DNA from: JALQUL01 sp964556425
GTDB taxonomy: Bacteria; Pseudomonadota; Gammaproteobacteria; Burkholderiales; Burkholderiaceae_C
Assembly: GCA_964556425.1 (NCBI GenBank)
Contig: CAZKWC010000005.1
Span: 19,518-83,517, forward strand
Direction: 5' to 3'
DNA: 64,000 bases
Shown here: positions 8,517 through 16,879 of the stretch, piece by piece
Numbering within the stretch: the first letter of the stretch is position 1
Layout of the letters: every line of letters begins with the position of its first letter
Made by a program: the position numbers and the translations under genes
Notes under the pieces: generated by a model
What the model was told of the DNA's origin: nothing
Database searches by the model: none
What the model saw: only the letters and a program-made list of their open reading frames with translations

Positions 8517-9395
8517 ATGAAAATTCCCTTCTCTAAAATGCAAGGTGCGGGCAATGATTTTGTCGTGCTAGATGAAACCAAGGGATTATTTCACCTGTCA
8601 AAAGCGCAATATCAATTTTTAGCCAATCGTAACTTTGGTATTGGTGCTGATCAAATTTTAAGTATTCGTCCTGCTCCATTGAATGCAGAATCTAACATTG
8701 ATTTTTCTTATGTCATTCACAATGCAAATGGTGGTGAAGTTGAACACTGCGGCAACGGAGCCAGGTGTTTTGTCAGATTTGCAATTGACAAGGGGTTAAC
8801 TCAAAAACAAAGTATTACGGTGCAAACTCAAAATCGGGTTTTAACACTGAGTGCACTTGCCGATGGGACGGTAGAAGTCGATATGGGAGAACCATTGTTC
8901 GGTGCTGAGGTAGTGCGATTCAATACTGGTCAACTTATCAAACAACAATACGGCTTAATCGACACATGGACTCTTACAGATCCCAATACCGATAAAAAAA
9001 GTCAATTGGCTTGTGCTTCAATGGGCAATCCACATGCCATGCAAATAGTAGAGGACATTAACTCGCCATTGATTGACGTTTTGGGTCCTTGGGTTTCTAC
9101 TCATGCTTTATTTGAGCAAGGCGTGAATGCCAGCTTTATGCAAATTATTTCAAGCTCACATATAAAATTGCGAGTCTGCGAAAGAGGTGCAGGGGAAACT
9201 TTAGCGTGTGGCACTGGCGCTTGCGCAGCAGTTGCACTTGGCATTCAAATGGGCTTATTAAGTCAAGACACCCAAGTTGATATGTTGGGAGGGCAACTTC
9301 GAATTAGATGGCAAGGCCCTGGTCATTCGCTGTTTTTAAGTGGACCTGCCACATTTGTATTTGACGCAGAAATTAATATCCCTGATAACATTTAA
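8517..9395 (+). CDS. dapF: Diaminopimelate epimerase
   Basis: This 292-residue enzyme interconverts LL- and meso-diaminopimelate for lysine and peptidoglycan synthesis. The N-terminal MQGAGNDFVVLDE is a family hallmark. The two catalytic cysteines lie in HCGNGARCFVRFA near residue 79 and in ACGTGACAAVALG near residue 233. Length and ends agree with the family. The order dapF-DUF484-xerC is widely conserved in proteobacteria, and the next gene starts four bases after the stop. Confidence 0.97.
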   Translation: MKIPFSKMQGAGNDFVVLDETKGLFHLSKAQYQFLANRNFGIGADQILSIRPAPLNAESNIDFSYVIHNANGGEVEHCGNGARCFVRFAIDKGLTQKQSITVQTQNRVLTLSALADGTVEVDMGEPLFGAEVVRFNTGQLIKQQYGLIDTWTLTDPNTDKKSQLACASMGNPHAMQIVEDINSPLIDVLGPWVSTHALFEQGVNASFMQIISSSHIKLRVCERGAGETLACGTGACAAVALGIQMGLLSQDTQVDMLGGQLRIRWQGPGHSLFLSGPATFVFDAEINIPDNI

Positions 9396-9399
9396 TATT

Positions 9400-10146
9400 A
9401 TGTCTTCCCCAGAATTTTCTGAAACCAAAATAGTTCAATATTTAATTGAACACCCAGAGTTTTTTGAACGTCATGCTGAATTATTAGGCAATATTAAATT
9501 GATTGATAAACATGGCCAAAATACGATTAGTCTGCAAGAAAGACAAGCTTTTTTATTAAGAGAAAAAATCAAACAACAAGAACAACGCATGTTGGATATG
9601 ATTCGATTTGGCAACGAAAACCACACTACTTCCAACCGTTTGCATAAGTGGGTTTTAACGATGCTACAGTGTCGAGACTTGGCTAAGCTGCCGTCTTTAT
9701 GTTGCTCGAGTTTACAAGAAAATTTTTTCATTCCTCAAGTGGGTATTCGCCTTTGGAGCACTCAAAGCCAATTCGTAAATGAAGCCTATTCACAATCTGT
9801 GAGTACTTCATTTATGACCACCATGGGACAAATAAAAATACCATACGTCGGCATTAACAACTCACCTGAGGCTAGTAAGTGGTTAAACAACTCTGAATAT
9901 GCTGCATCTATCGCTTTATTACCTTTATTTCCCACTCACAAAGAAGCAGAACCCAAAAATTTTGGCATGATTATTTTTGCATCTCCTGACTCGCAACGTT
10001 TTACTTCTCGTATGGGAACCGATTTTCTAAGCAAGATTGCAGAAATTGCGTCAGCCGCCCTTTGGCCATTGACTGACACAATTGAAGATTTCAATCTAGC
10101 TCCACAAGATGAAGCGCAAATTGTTTTGCTGGACACTAAAGAATAA
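9400..10146 (+). CDS. DUF484 family protein
   Basis: This 248-residue protein of the DUF484 family begins MSSPEFSETKIVQYLIEHPEFFERHAEL. The helical N-terminal part, with the usual segment SLQERQAFLLREKIKQQEQR, is followed by a GAF-like C-terminal half. The family has no firmly established biochemical role; its conserved place between dapF and xerC is the main clue. The start at 9400 is preferred over an upstream in-frame ATG at 9340, which would overlap dapF by 56 bases. Confidence 0.92.
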   Translation: MSSPEFSETKIVQYLIEHPEFFERHAELLGNIKLIDKHGQNTISLQERQAFLLREKIKQQEQRMLDMIRFGNENHTTSNRLHKWVLTMLQCRDLAKLPSLCCSSLQENFFIPQVGIRLWSTQSQFVNEAYSQSVSTSFMTTMGQIKIPYVGINNSPEASKWLNNSEYAASIALLPLFPTHKEAEPKNFGMIIFASPDSQRFTSRMGTDFLSKIAEIASAALWPLTDTIEDFNLAPQDEAQIVLLDTKE

Positions 10147-10170
10147 GTCGACTGAACTTGACGGCTAAAA

Positions 10171-11124
10171 ATGGATTTTAAACACATGATGACGCCATCA
10201 CTTGAAATTAAAAATAATCAACTTCTTGAGCACTATTTAGAATATTGCCAATATGAAAAAAGACTAGCCCAAAGAAGTCTTGCTATTTACCAAAATGATT
10301 TAAATCAATTAGTGAAATTTTGCGAGCAACAAAATTGTGGGTTTGAAAATATCACTGCTCAGCAAATTCGAAGTTGTTTAGGACAGCTTCGCCTTCAAGG
10401 CTACCAAGCTAGTACGCTTAATTTAATCCTGAGTTCATGGCGAGGTTTTTTTAATTGGTTAACACGCTATCAAGGACTTGCAGTTAATCCTAGTGTTGGC
10501 ATCAAAAGTCTTAAGCAGCAGCATCGCCTACCTAAAGTCATTTCTATAGAGCAGGCGACACAACTAGCTGAAACCCCAGTCTCAGACGACACACCATTTT
10601 TAGAACTCCGTGACCAAGCAATTGTAGAAATGTTGTATGGAAGTGGTTTACGTGTTGCAGAATTATGCTCACTTGATACTCATCAACACCCAAAAGCAAT
10701 ATCTTGGATTGATATGCAACAAGCATTGGTAATAGTCAAGGGTAAAGGACACAAAGAGCGGATAGTACCAATGGGATCAATATGTCAAAAGGCACTTGAA
10801 AAGTGGCTAGCTCACCGGACACAAATTCAGCCAATTGACCCTTTTGCTTTGTTTATTGGTAACAGGGGTAGTAGGTTAACACCACAATCTATTTGGCAAA
10901 GACTCAAAAGAAGAGCTGAAAAGTCTGATATGAGTCAAGCAATTCATCCTCACATGTTAAGACACAGTTTTGCAAGTCATATTTTGCAATCTAGTAGAGA
11001 TATAAGAGCCGTACAAGAGCTTTTAGGCCACTCCAATATCAGTACGACTCAAATTTACACACAACTTGATTTTCAACATTTAGCTACAATTTATGATGCT
11101 AGTCATCCTAGAGCTAAAAAATAA
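10171..11124 (+). CDS. xerC: Site-specific tyrosine recombinase XerC
   Basis: This 317-residue recombinase acts with XerD at dif to resolve chromosome dimers. It has the N-terminal SAM-like core-binding domain (YCQYEKRLAQRSLAIYQNDL). The catalytic residues are visible: Arg in YGSGLRVAELC, Lys in VKGKGHKERIVP, His-x-x-Arg in HPHMLRHSFASH, His in LLGHSNIS and the nucleophile in TQIYTQLDF. The dapF-DUF484 neighbours mark it as the housekeeping XerC rather than an integrase. An ATG at 10186 or 10189 could also serve as start. Confidence 0.95.
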   Translation: MDFKHMMTPSLEIKNNQLLEHYLEYCQYEKRLAQRSLAIYQNDLNQLVKFCEQQNCGFENITAQQIRSCLGQLRLQGYQASTLNLILSSWRGFFNWLTRYQGLAVNPSVGIKSLKQQHRLPKVISIEQATQLAETPVSDDTPFLELRDQAIVEMLYGSGLRVAELCSLDTHQHPKAISWIDMQQALVIVKGKGHKERIVPMGSICQKALEKWLAHRTQIQPIDPFALFIGNRGSRLTPQSIWQRLKRRAEKSDMSQAIHPHMLRHSFASHILQSSRDIRAVQELLGHSNISTTQIYTQLDFQHLATIYDASHPRAKK

Positions 11125-11282
11125 GGGCTTGAAAAAAGGTTAAACTCCCCCAACTAAAAGCTCGATATAAAATCCGATTCATTTGTCTACTTTTTTCTTG
11201 CCTTTTAAAACCGCAATACTACTGAAACAGTTTTCTTGTAAGCTTTATTAGGTTTAATTCATTCTTATCTTTAAAAACCAAT

Positions 11283-12365
11283 ATGAGTTTAATTCCCACT
11301 ACCATTTTGACCGGATTTTTAGGTTCTGGCAAAACAACACTTTTAAAACGTGTTTTATCTGAGTCTCATGGACAACGAATTGCTGTCATTGAGAATGAAT
11401 TCGGAGAAGAAAATATTGATAATGAAATTTTGGTTTCAGAACAAAATGAAAATATCGTTCAAATGAGTAATGGTTGTATTTGCTGCACCATTCGAGAAGA
11501 TTTGCGCGCCACTTTGCAAGACTTAGCCACCCGTAAAAGAAAAGGCGAAATTCAATTTGACCGTGTCGTAATTGAAACCACTGGAATTGCGGATCCAGGA
11601 CCTGTGGCACAAACTTTTTTTATGGATGATGAAATTGCAGAAAGCTATTTGCTTGATAGCGTTTTAACCCTAGTTGATGCTAAGCATGGACAACAACAGT
11701 TAGATGATAGACAACAAGCAAGACGTCAGGTCGGCTTTGCAGATCGAATTTTTATCAGTAAAGCTGATCTAGTTTCTGCTCAAGAGTTAGATGATTTACA
11801 ACATCGTCTTAAGCATATGAACCCAAGAGCACCACAATCAGTTGTTAATTTTGGCTCTGTCGATTTAAAACAAGTATTTGATTTAAAAGGTTTTAACCTT
11901 AATGCTAAACTGGAAATTGATCCCGACTTCTTAAAAGAAGACGAGCACGATCACGGTCACGGCCATGTTCATGATGAACACTGCAATCATGATCATGATC
12001 ATGAGCACCATCATCATGAGCACGGTGAAAGTTGCAACCACCCCTCTCATCACCGTCATCATCACAATGATGATGTGCAAAGTTTTGTTTTTAAAGCTGA
12101 TAAACCACTTGACCCAGCAAAACTTGAAGACTTTTTAGGTGCCATTGTTAATATCTATGGCCCCAAATTATTGCGCTATAAAGGCGTTTTGCACATGAAG
12201 GGCACTAAAAAGAAAGTGATTTTTCAAGGCGTACACCAATTAATGGGGTCTGACTTAGGTCCTGAATGGTTACCTAATGAGAAAAAAGTCAGCAAAATGG
12301 TTTTTATTGGAATTGATTTACCAAAGGAAATATTTTTACAAGGTTTACAACAATGTGTGGCTTAA
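11283..12365 (+). CDS. CobW/ZNG1-family GTP-dependent metal chaperone
   Basis: This 360-residue G3E GTPase has Walker A GFLGSGKTT at residues 11-19, the family metal motif GCICC at 64-68, a Walker B-like ETTG near 99 and SKAD for guanine binding. A loop of about 45 residues (220-263) is extremely rich in His, Asp and Glu, and the CobW C-terminal domain follows. Members deliver zinc or cobalt to target enzymes. The gene sits immediately before dksA, a frequent arrangement in Burkholderiales. The metal served is not decided by the sequence. No clear Zur-type operator was found upstream. Confidence 0.92.
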   Translation: MSLIPTTILTGFLGSGKTTLLKRVLSESHGQRIAVIENEFGEENIDNEILVSEQNENIVQMSNGCICCTIREDLRATLQDLATRKRKGEIQFDRVVIETTGIADPGPVAQTFFMDDEIAESYLLDSVLTLVDAKHGQQQLDDRQQARRQVGFADRIFISKADLVSAQELDDLQHRLKHMNPRAPQSVVNFGSVDLKQVFDLKGFNLNAKLEIDPDFLKEDEHDHGHGHVHDEHCNHDHDHEHHHHEHGESCNHPSHHRHHHNDDVQSFVFKADKPLDPAKLEDFLGAIVNIYGPKLLRYKGVLHMKGTKKKVIFQGVHQLMGSDLGPEWLPNEKKVSKMVFIGIDLPKEIFLQGLQQCVA

Positions 12366-12525
12366 CTGCGCATAAAATCTGTCGCCTTTCTCTGCTTTCA
12401 TAATCGTACTTTTAGATTCTTAATTTTGGGTAATCTCACTTTATTTCTCTAAAATCAAAATTGATGAAGCTTGTCTTTCAACGCTTTTGTTGCATTCATT
12501 TGTAACCTAGACAGATCGAACTTAT

Positions 12526-13197
12526 ATGTCTACTATTAAAAAAACTGCCATTACTAAATCTACCACTTCGAGTATTAAAACACTTGGAGCGACAGATGCC
12601 GCAACCAAACCGAGAACCGGAAAAGGCAAAAACGGTGAAAACAATCTCGCCCCTGTGGTAGTTGTCTCGACTGCTGCTAAAGCAATGTTTGGACAAGTGA
12701 ATGCCAATTCCAGTGCTCCTGTACTCATACAGACGCCTGTCAAAAAAGATCCTAAATTAGCTAATCATTGGAAAACAAAACCTTTGTTAGAGCTAACTGA
12801 TGAGGACATTATTGCAATGCCTGATTCAGAATACATGAACGAAGTTCAGTTGGCTTTCTTTAGAGTAAAACTTCAAAATCTAAAACAAGATATTTTGAAA
12901 AGTGCCAATGAAACATCAGAACATCTGCGCGATGAATCTTCTGTTGTTCCTGATCCAACCGATCGGGCTACTATTGAAGAAGAGCATGCTTTAGAACTTC
13001 GTACACGAGACCGTGAACGCAAATTGTTAAAGAAAATTGAACAATCTATACAATTAATTGAATCTGGAGATTACGGTTTTTGTGATGAGACAGGCGAACC
13101 AATTGGTACACCCCGCTTGTTAGCAAGACCTACTGCTACACTTTCACTAGAAGCACAACAAAGACGAGAACTTAAACAAAAATTATTTGGTGATTAA
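12526..13197 (+). CDS. dksA: RNA polymerase-binding transcription factor DksA
   Basis: This 223-residue protein matches DksA over its last 140 residues. The coiled-coil tip DPTDRATIEEE (143-153) keeps the aspartates needed to act with ppGpp on RNA polymerase. The basic segment RTRDRERKLLKKI follows. The zinc finger is degenerate: only Cys186 of the four cysteines of E. coli DksA remains (GFCDETGEPIG, then ATLSLEAQQ). A low-complexity N-terminal extension of about 85 residues is much longer than in E. coli. The reduced cysteine set is known in other beta- and alphaproteobacterial DksA proteins. Confidence 0.93.
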   Translation: MSTIKKTAITKSTTSSIKTLGATDAATKPRTGKGKNGENNLAPVVVVSTAAKAMFGQVNANSSAPVLIQTPVKKDPKLANHWKTKPLLELTDEDIIAMPDSEYMNEVQLAFFRVKLQNLKQDILKSANETSEHLRDESSVVPDPTDRATIEEEHALELRTRDRERKLLKKIEQSIQLIESGDYGFCDETGEPIGTPRLLARPTATLSLEAQQRRELKQKLFGD

Positions 13198-13221
13198 GTC
13201 AATTTTTTTGATAATAGCGTC

Positions 13222-14901
13222 ATGGATAACTCTCAACCAACTAATTCTTCCGGATTATTCTCTAGTTTTGGTCAGTGGTTCAAATCACGCTCGACATCAG
13301 GTGCAAAAGATAATCCTGATGAGTCAGTGAGCGGACCAGAATATGAAGAATTTTTGGCACAAGAAAGAGCCTCCAGAAAAGTTCGCATTGAAATCATCAA
13401 ACGCAAAGAACTAGCTGAGTTGCGTAAAATTAGGCAAGCTGATACCAATTACAAGCCCAACATTGACACAAGGCAAAATTTTAGTCATGTCAGTGCCCAT
13501 GTAGTGGCTTCAATTGGTCCTCAGTCCACCATGGAAAAAATTGCCTCTATTGAGGCAAGAATGGCTAATAGTTGGTCTAATTTTGGTTTGCCATCCGGAG
13601 TTACACCCAGTCCGAATAAAAATGCTAAGCCCAAATTGGCCAACCCTGTCATCTCTGAAATAGCAACTATACCCATTAATCCACGAGCAAGTGATGTTCT
13701 TTTTGACCATTCTGCTCAAGAATCTAATAATCGCCCCATGGTGATGGAAGGTGACAAATTAGTCCCCTTTATTTATCCCGCTCCATTAATAGAAGCAGCA
13801 AGTGCTTTTGCAGCTGGTGATCTGCCAGTTACCAAAAAAACTATTATTGACCTTATTAAACAAAAAAGTAGCGTTGATACACTCATTCCATGTTGGGAAT
13901 GTTGGTTCGAATTCTTGCTTTCAACTGGTGATAAGCTTAATTTTGAAAATGCATCGGTTACCTTTGCAACCAAATTTGGTCGATCTGGCCCCACTTGGGT
14001 AAGTCAATGGAGTCTTGATGAATCGACTGTCAGCTCTATAGCCATGCCCCCCCCTGAATCTGAAAAAGAGCCTGTGATTTGGTTGTGTCAAGCTAAACTA
14101 GAACCACAAGATGTACTTTCATTTGCAAGAAGTCTGGCAAATAAAAATCATCAGGTCACTCCCCGCCAACGCCCTACTTTAGTTTTGAATTGGTCTGAAC
14201 TAAAAGAAATTTCACCGGCAGCAGTTGATGCTTTAAGTTTTGTGATTCATCAAATTGCTGATCAGTCACTTTCTGTTAAATCAATTAATCACCAGCTACT
14301 TTTAAAAATAATCCAAGGACAACTGCAAACACCTGCCAATTCTGAATTAAGTCGAGCTTGGTGGTTGTTACGCCTCGCACTTTTACGATTAATGAATCAA
14401 TCTGAAAACTATGCACAAGCCTGCCTTGATTTCTGTATAGCCTTTGATGAAACAGCCCCAGTTTGGAAAAATCCAGAATGCAAATTTAGTATTTTTGATT
14501 TACCCTATTTATCTGAGGATGGTAATGTAGTTTCTATTGCAAGTTCCAATTTTGAGTCCACTCAAATTACTAAATTAGATGAATTAGATAATTCAGGTAA
14601 TTATGCTTACAGCAATATGCCCAATCAATCGATTGGTGTTTTAAAGGGAAGTTTAATTGGTGATATTTCACCATTAATACGCTCTTGGAATAATTCAAGT
14701 TCAGCACAACTTATTATTTTAGATTGTGAAAACCTAGTGAGAATTGACCCTACAGCCGCCGCAATTTTACTAGGATGGATTAGAAAACAAAACCATGAAG
14801 ATGTTATTATCCAAATGAATCAAGTCCATCGCTTAGTTGCCATTTACCTTTTCTCAATCGGTCTTTCTGTAAAAAATAAAATCAATTTGTTAAAACTTTA
14901 A
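13222..14901 (+). CDS. Uncharacterised protein with two STAS-like segments
   Basis: This 559-residue soluble protein starts 24 bases after dksA. The first 200 residues are polar and low in complexity, with a basic helix (RKVRIEIIKRKELAELRKIR). Two later parts resemble STAS folds: about 283-375 (VLSFARSL, PTLVLNWSELKEISPAAVDAL) and 473-559 (VLKGSLIGDISPLI, AQLIILDCENLVRIDPTAAAILLGWIR). STAS domains act in anti-sigma antagonists and transporter tails. No kinase or sigma partner is adjacent. Gene reality is well supported by length and context, but the function is unknown. Confidence 0.85.
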   Translation: MDNSQPTNSSGLFSSFGQWFKSRSTSGAKDNPDESVSGPEYEEFLAQERASRKVRIEIIKRKELAELRKIRQADTNYKPNIDTRQNFSHVSAHVVASIGPQSTMEKIASIEARMANSWSNFGLPSGVTPSPNKNAKPKLANPVISEIATIPINPRASDVLFDHSAQESNNRPMVMEGDKLVPFIYPAPLIEAASAFAAGDLPVTKKTIIDLIKQKSSVDTLIPCWECWFEFLLSTGDKLNFENASVTFATKFGRSGPTWVSQWSLDESTVSSIAMPPPESEKEPVIWLCQAKLEPQDVLSFARSLANKNHQVTPRQRPTLVLNWSELKEISPAAVDALSFVIHQIADQSLSVKSINHQLLLKIIQGQLQTPANSELSRAWWLLRLALLRLMNQSENYAQACLDFCIAFDETAPVWKNPECKFSIFDLPYLSEDGNVVSIASSNFESTQITKLDELDNSGNYAYSNMPNQSIGVLKGSLIGDISPLIRSWNNSSSAQLIILDCENLVRIDPTAAAILLGWIRKQNHEDVIIQMNQVHRLVAIYLFSIGLSVKNKINLLKL

Positions 14902-15223
14902 CAACTAACATATTGTTTTAAAAAAGAATTTTTAATCTAAAACTTCACTTTAGGGTATTCTCATTGCCTTAAAGCTGTTTTTCAATTCTAGTCCACTGGT
15001 ATTATTTAAGCACCCAAGCTTTTTTGTACCAAAAATATTAATTCAATCATCCTTGTTGCCATGGTTCAACTATTTCTACAATAGTGAACTTAATGTTTTT
15101 TGTTGCATTTCTCCAACTCTCAACTTTCAAATACGCCCATTTTCCTGATACAGTGTTGAAAAATGTTTTTAAGTGGGAATTGGTGTTTAATTGTCTCAAA
15201 TTGTAGTTGTTTAGGATCAAAAA
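14902..15223. other. Upstream region of the dcw cluster
   Basis: This 322-base gap before mraZ has no ORF. TACAAT at 15077-15082 could be a -10 element, with TTGTTG or TTGCCA upstream at imperfect spacing. It lies within a hairpin (GTTCAACTATT with AATAGTGAAC, 15064-15089, one bulge). A single TGGGA at 15174-15178 resembles half of the repeats bound by MraZ in other species, but no array of repeats is visible. AGGA at 15213-15216 is the mraZ ribosome site. Confidence 0.4.
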
Positions 15224-15664
15224 GTGTCACAAGGGGAGTTTCAAGGTAAAACCGCTATCAGTCTAGATAGCAAAGGTCGCTTAGCAGTACCTACGCGCTA
15301 CCGAGAAACAATACAAGTTGATGCTAATAATCAACTAACAGTTACTGAGCATCCTGACGGCTATTTAATGTTATTTCCCAGGCCACAATGGCTTTTACTT
15401 AAAACCAATGCCGCACAGTTAAATCAAGATGCAGCCTGGTGGAAGCGGATTGTTATTGGTAGCGCCAATGATATTGAGCTCGACTCTGCAGGCAGGATTT
15501 TGATTTCCCCAGAATTAAGAGAGGCTGCACAGATCAAAAAAGAAGTACTTCTGATTGGAATGTTAAGCCATTTTGAAATATGGGATCGCTCTGTTTATTC
15601 AGAGCACAAACAACTCGAAATGAGTCGGCCCCAACCAACCAGCCTTCAAACCTTCAAATATTAG
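15224..15664 (+). CDS. mraZ: Transcriptional regulator MraZ
   Basis: This 146-residue protein has two SpoVT-AbrB-like MraZ repeats ([22 protein letters not shown] and [20 protein letters not shown]). MraZ is a dodecameric DNA-binding repressor of the dcw operon promoter in E. coli. The start is GTG at 15224 with AGGA seven bases upstream; no ATG is nearby. It is the first gene of the cluster, 13 bases before rsmH. Confidence 0.95.
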   Translation: MSQGEFQGKTAISLDSKGRLAVPTRYRETIQVDANNQLTVTEHPDGYLMLFPRPQWLLLKTNAAQLNQDAAWWKRIVIGSANDIELDSAGRILISPELREAAQIKKEVLLIGMLSHFEIWDRSVYSEHKQLEMSRPQPTSLQTFKY

Positions 15665-15677
15665 AGGTGATTTTTTG

Positions 15678-16589
15678 ATGCAGACCTCTAACCCACATAT
15701 TTCGGTCATGTTAAGTGAAGCGGTGAATGCCTTAATTGGCCCCGCTAATGGTACTTATGTTGATGCCACATTTGGTCGTGGTGGACATAGTCGTGCTATT
15801 TTAGAAAAACTCACATCCAATGCCAGTTTAATTGTTTTTGACAAAGATCCAGAAGCGATTGTGGTTGCGAAACAAATCAATGACTCGCGCATTCGTATTT
15901 TTCATGAAGGCTTTAAAGACCTAAGCTTATTAGCCAATCAAAGTGCCGATGGAATATTAATGGATTTGGGCATTAGTTCCCCACAAATTGATACCCCAGA
16001 ACGAGGCTTTAGTTTTAGGTTCAACGGCCCACTTGATATGCGAATGGACACCACAAGAGGCATTACAGCAGCCCAATGGTTAGCTCAAGCTAGTGCAACT
16101 GAGATGGCACAAGTCATTCGTGATTATGGTGAAGAACGATTTGCTAATCAAATTGCAAAAGCGATTGTGACTCGGCGTGAAGAAAAAGGACCTATTCTTA
16201 CCACACAAGACTTAGTAGAGGTATGCGCTGCCACTGTACGTACTCGTGAAGCAGGGCAAAGTCCCGCTACACGAACATTTCAGGCTATCCGAATTCATAT
16301 CAATGGAGAGTTAGAAGAACTCAAACAAGCTTTACATGCTAGCTTGCAAGTTTTAAAACCAGGTGGAAAATTAGTGGTAATTAGTTTCCATTCTCTTGAA
16401 GACCGGATTGTGAAACAGTTCATTGCGCAATATTCTAAAGAGGTATATGACAGACGTATGCCTTTAGCACCTGTGCAAGCTTGCCTATTAAAAGCTATTA
16501 GTCGCACTAAACCCACAGAACAAGAAGTTCAGCTTAACCCCCGTTCTAGGAGTGCTGTTTTACGAGTTGCAGAAAGACTCGCATCATGA
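15678..16589 (+). CDS. rsmH: 16S rRNA (cytosine(1402)-N(4))-methyltransferase
   Basis: This 303-residue SAM-dependent methyltransferase modifies C1402 of 16S rRNA in the decoding centre. The family start [13 protein letters not shown], the SAM motif [25 protein letters not shown], and [14 protein letters not shown] near the end are all present. The ATG at 15678 follows AGAGGTGA with good spacing. It overlaps ftsL by four bases. Confidence 0.96.
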   Translation: MQTSNPHISVMLSEAVNALIGPANGTYVDATFGRGGHSRAILEKLTSNASLIVFDKDPEAIVVAKQINDSRIRIFHEGFKDLSLLANQSADGILMDLGISSPQIDTPERGFSFRFNGPLDMRMDTTRGITAAQWLAQASATEMAQVIRDYGEERFANQIAKAIVTRREEKGPILTTQDLVEVCAATVRTREAGQSPATRTFQAIRIHINGELEELKQALHASLQVLKPGGKLVVISFHSLEDRIVKQFIAQYSKEVYDRRMPLAPVQACLLKAISRTKPTEQEVQLNPRSRSAVLRVAERLAS

Positions 16590-16879
16590 GAATCACTACT
16601 TTTATACTTTATTGTGTAGTAATGGCTTCTGGTTTTTGGACAATACAAACTCAATACAATAGCAGAAAGTTATTTATTGAGATTGAAAAAAAGAGAACTC
16701 ATTTAGAGCAAATTCAGCAAGACAATGCCAATTTAGAAGTTGAAAAACTTACTAAAGCGACTCCATTTCGAACTGAATTGATTGCAAAAGAAACGCTTAA
16801 AATGAGTACCGCTACGCCTTCGATCACACAATATGTACCCCACCCCTCTAAAACAAGCTCTTCAGGAGCGAGTAAATGA
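16586..16879 (+). CDS. ftsL: Cell division protein FtsL
   Basis: This 97-residue bitopic protein has a short cytoplasmic N-terminus, one membrane span ([17 protein letters not shown]) and a periplasmic coiled coil ([20 protein letters not shown]). FtsL forms the FtsQLB complex with FtsB and FtsQ, which activates FtsWI. Its sequence is poorly conserved, so the call relies on topology, length and position. Both ends overlap its neighbours by four bases. Confidence 0.9.
   Translation: MRITTFILYCVVMASGFWTIQTQYNSRKLFIEIEKKRTHLEQIQQDNANLEVEKLTKATPFRTELIAKETLKMSTATPSITQYVPHPSKTSSSGASK

Noticed and set aside
10171..11124. Tyrosine recombinase as a sign of a mobile element
   Set aside because: The dapF-DUF484 context and sequence identify the housekeeping XerC. 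No att repeats or phage genes are nearby.
15174..15178. MraZ operator upstream of mraZ
   Set aside because: Only one TGGGA is present. The spaced repeats needed for MraZ binding are not visible.
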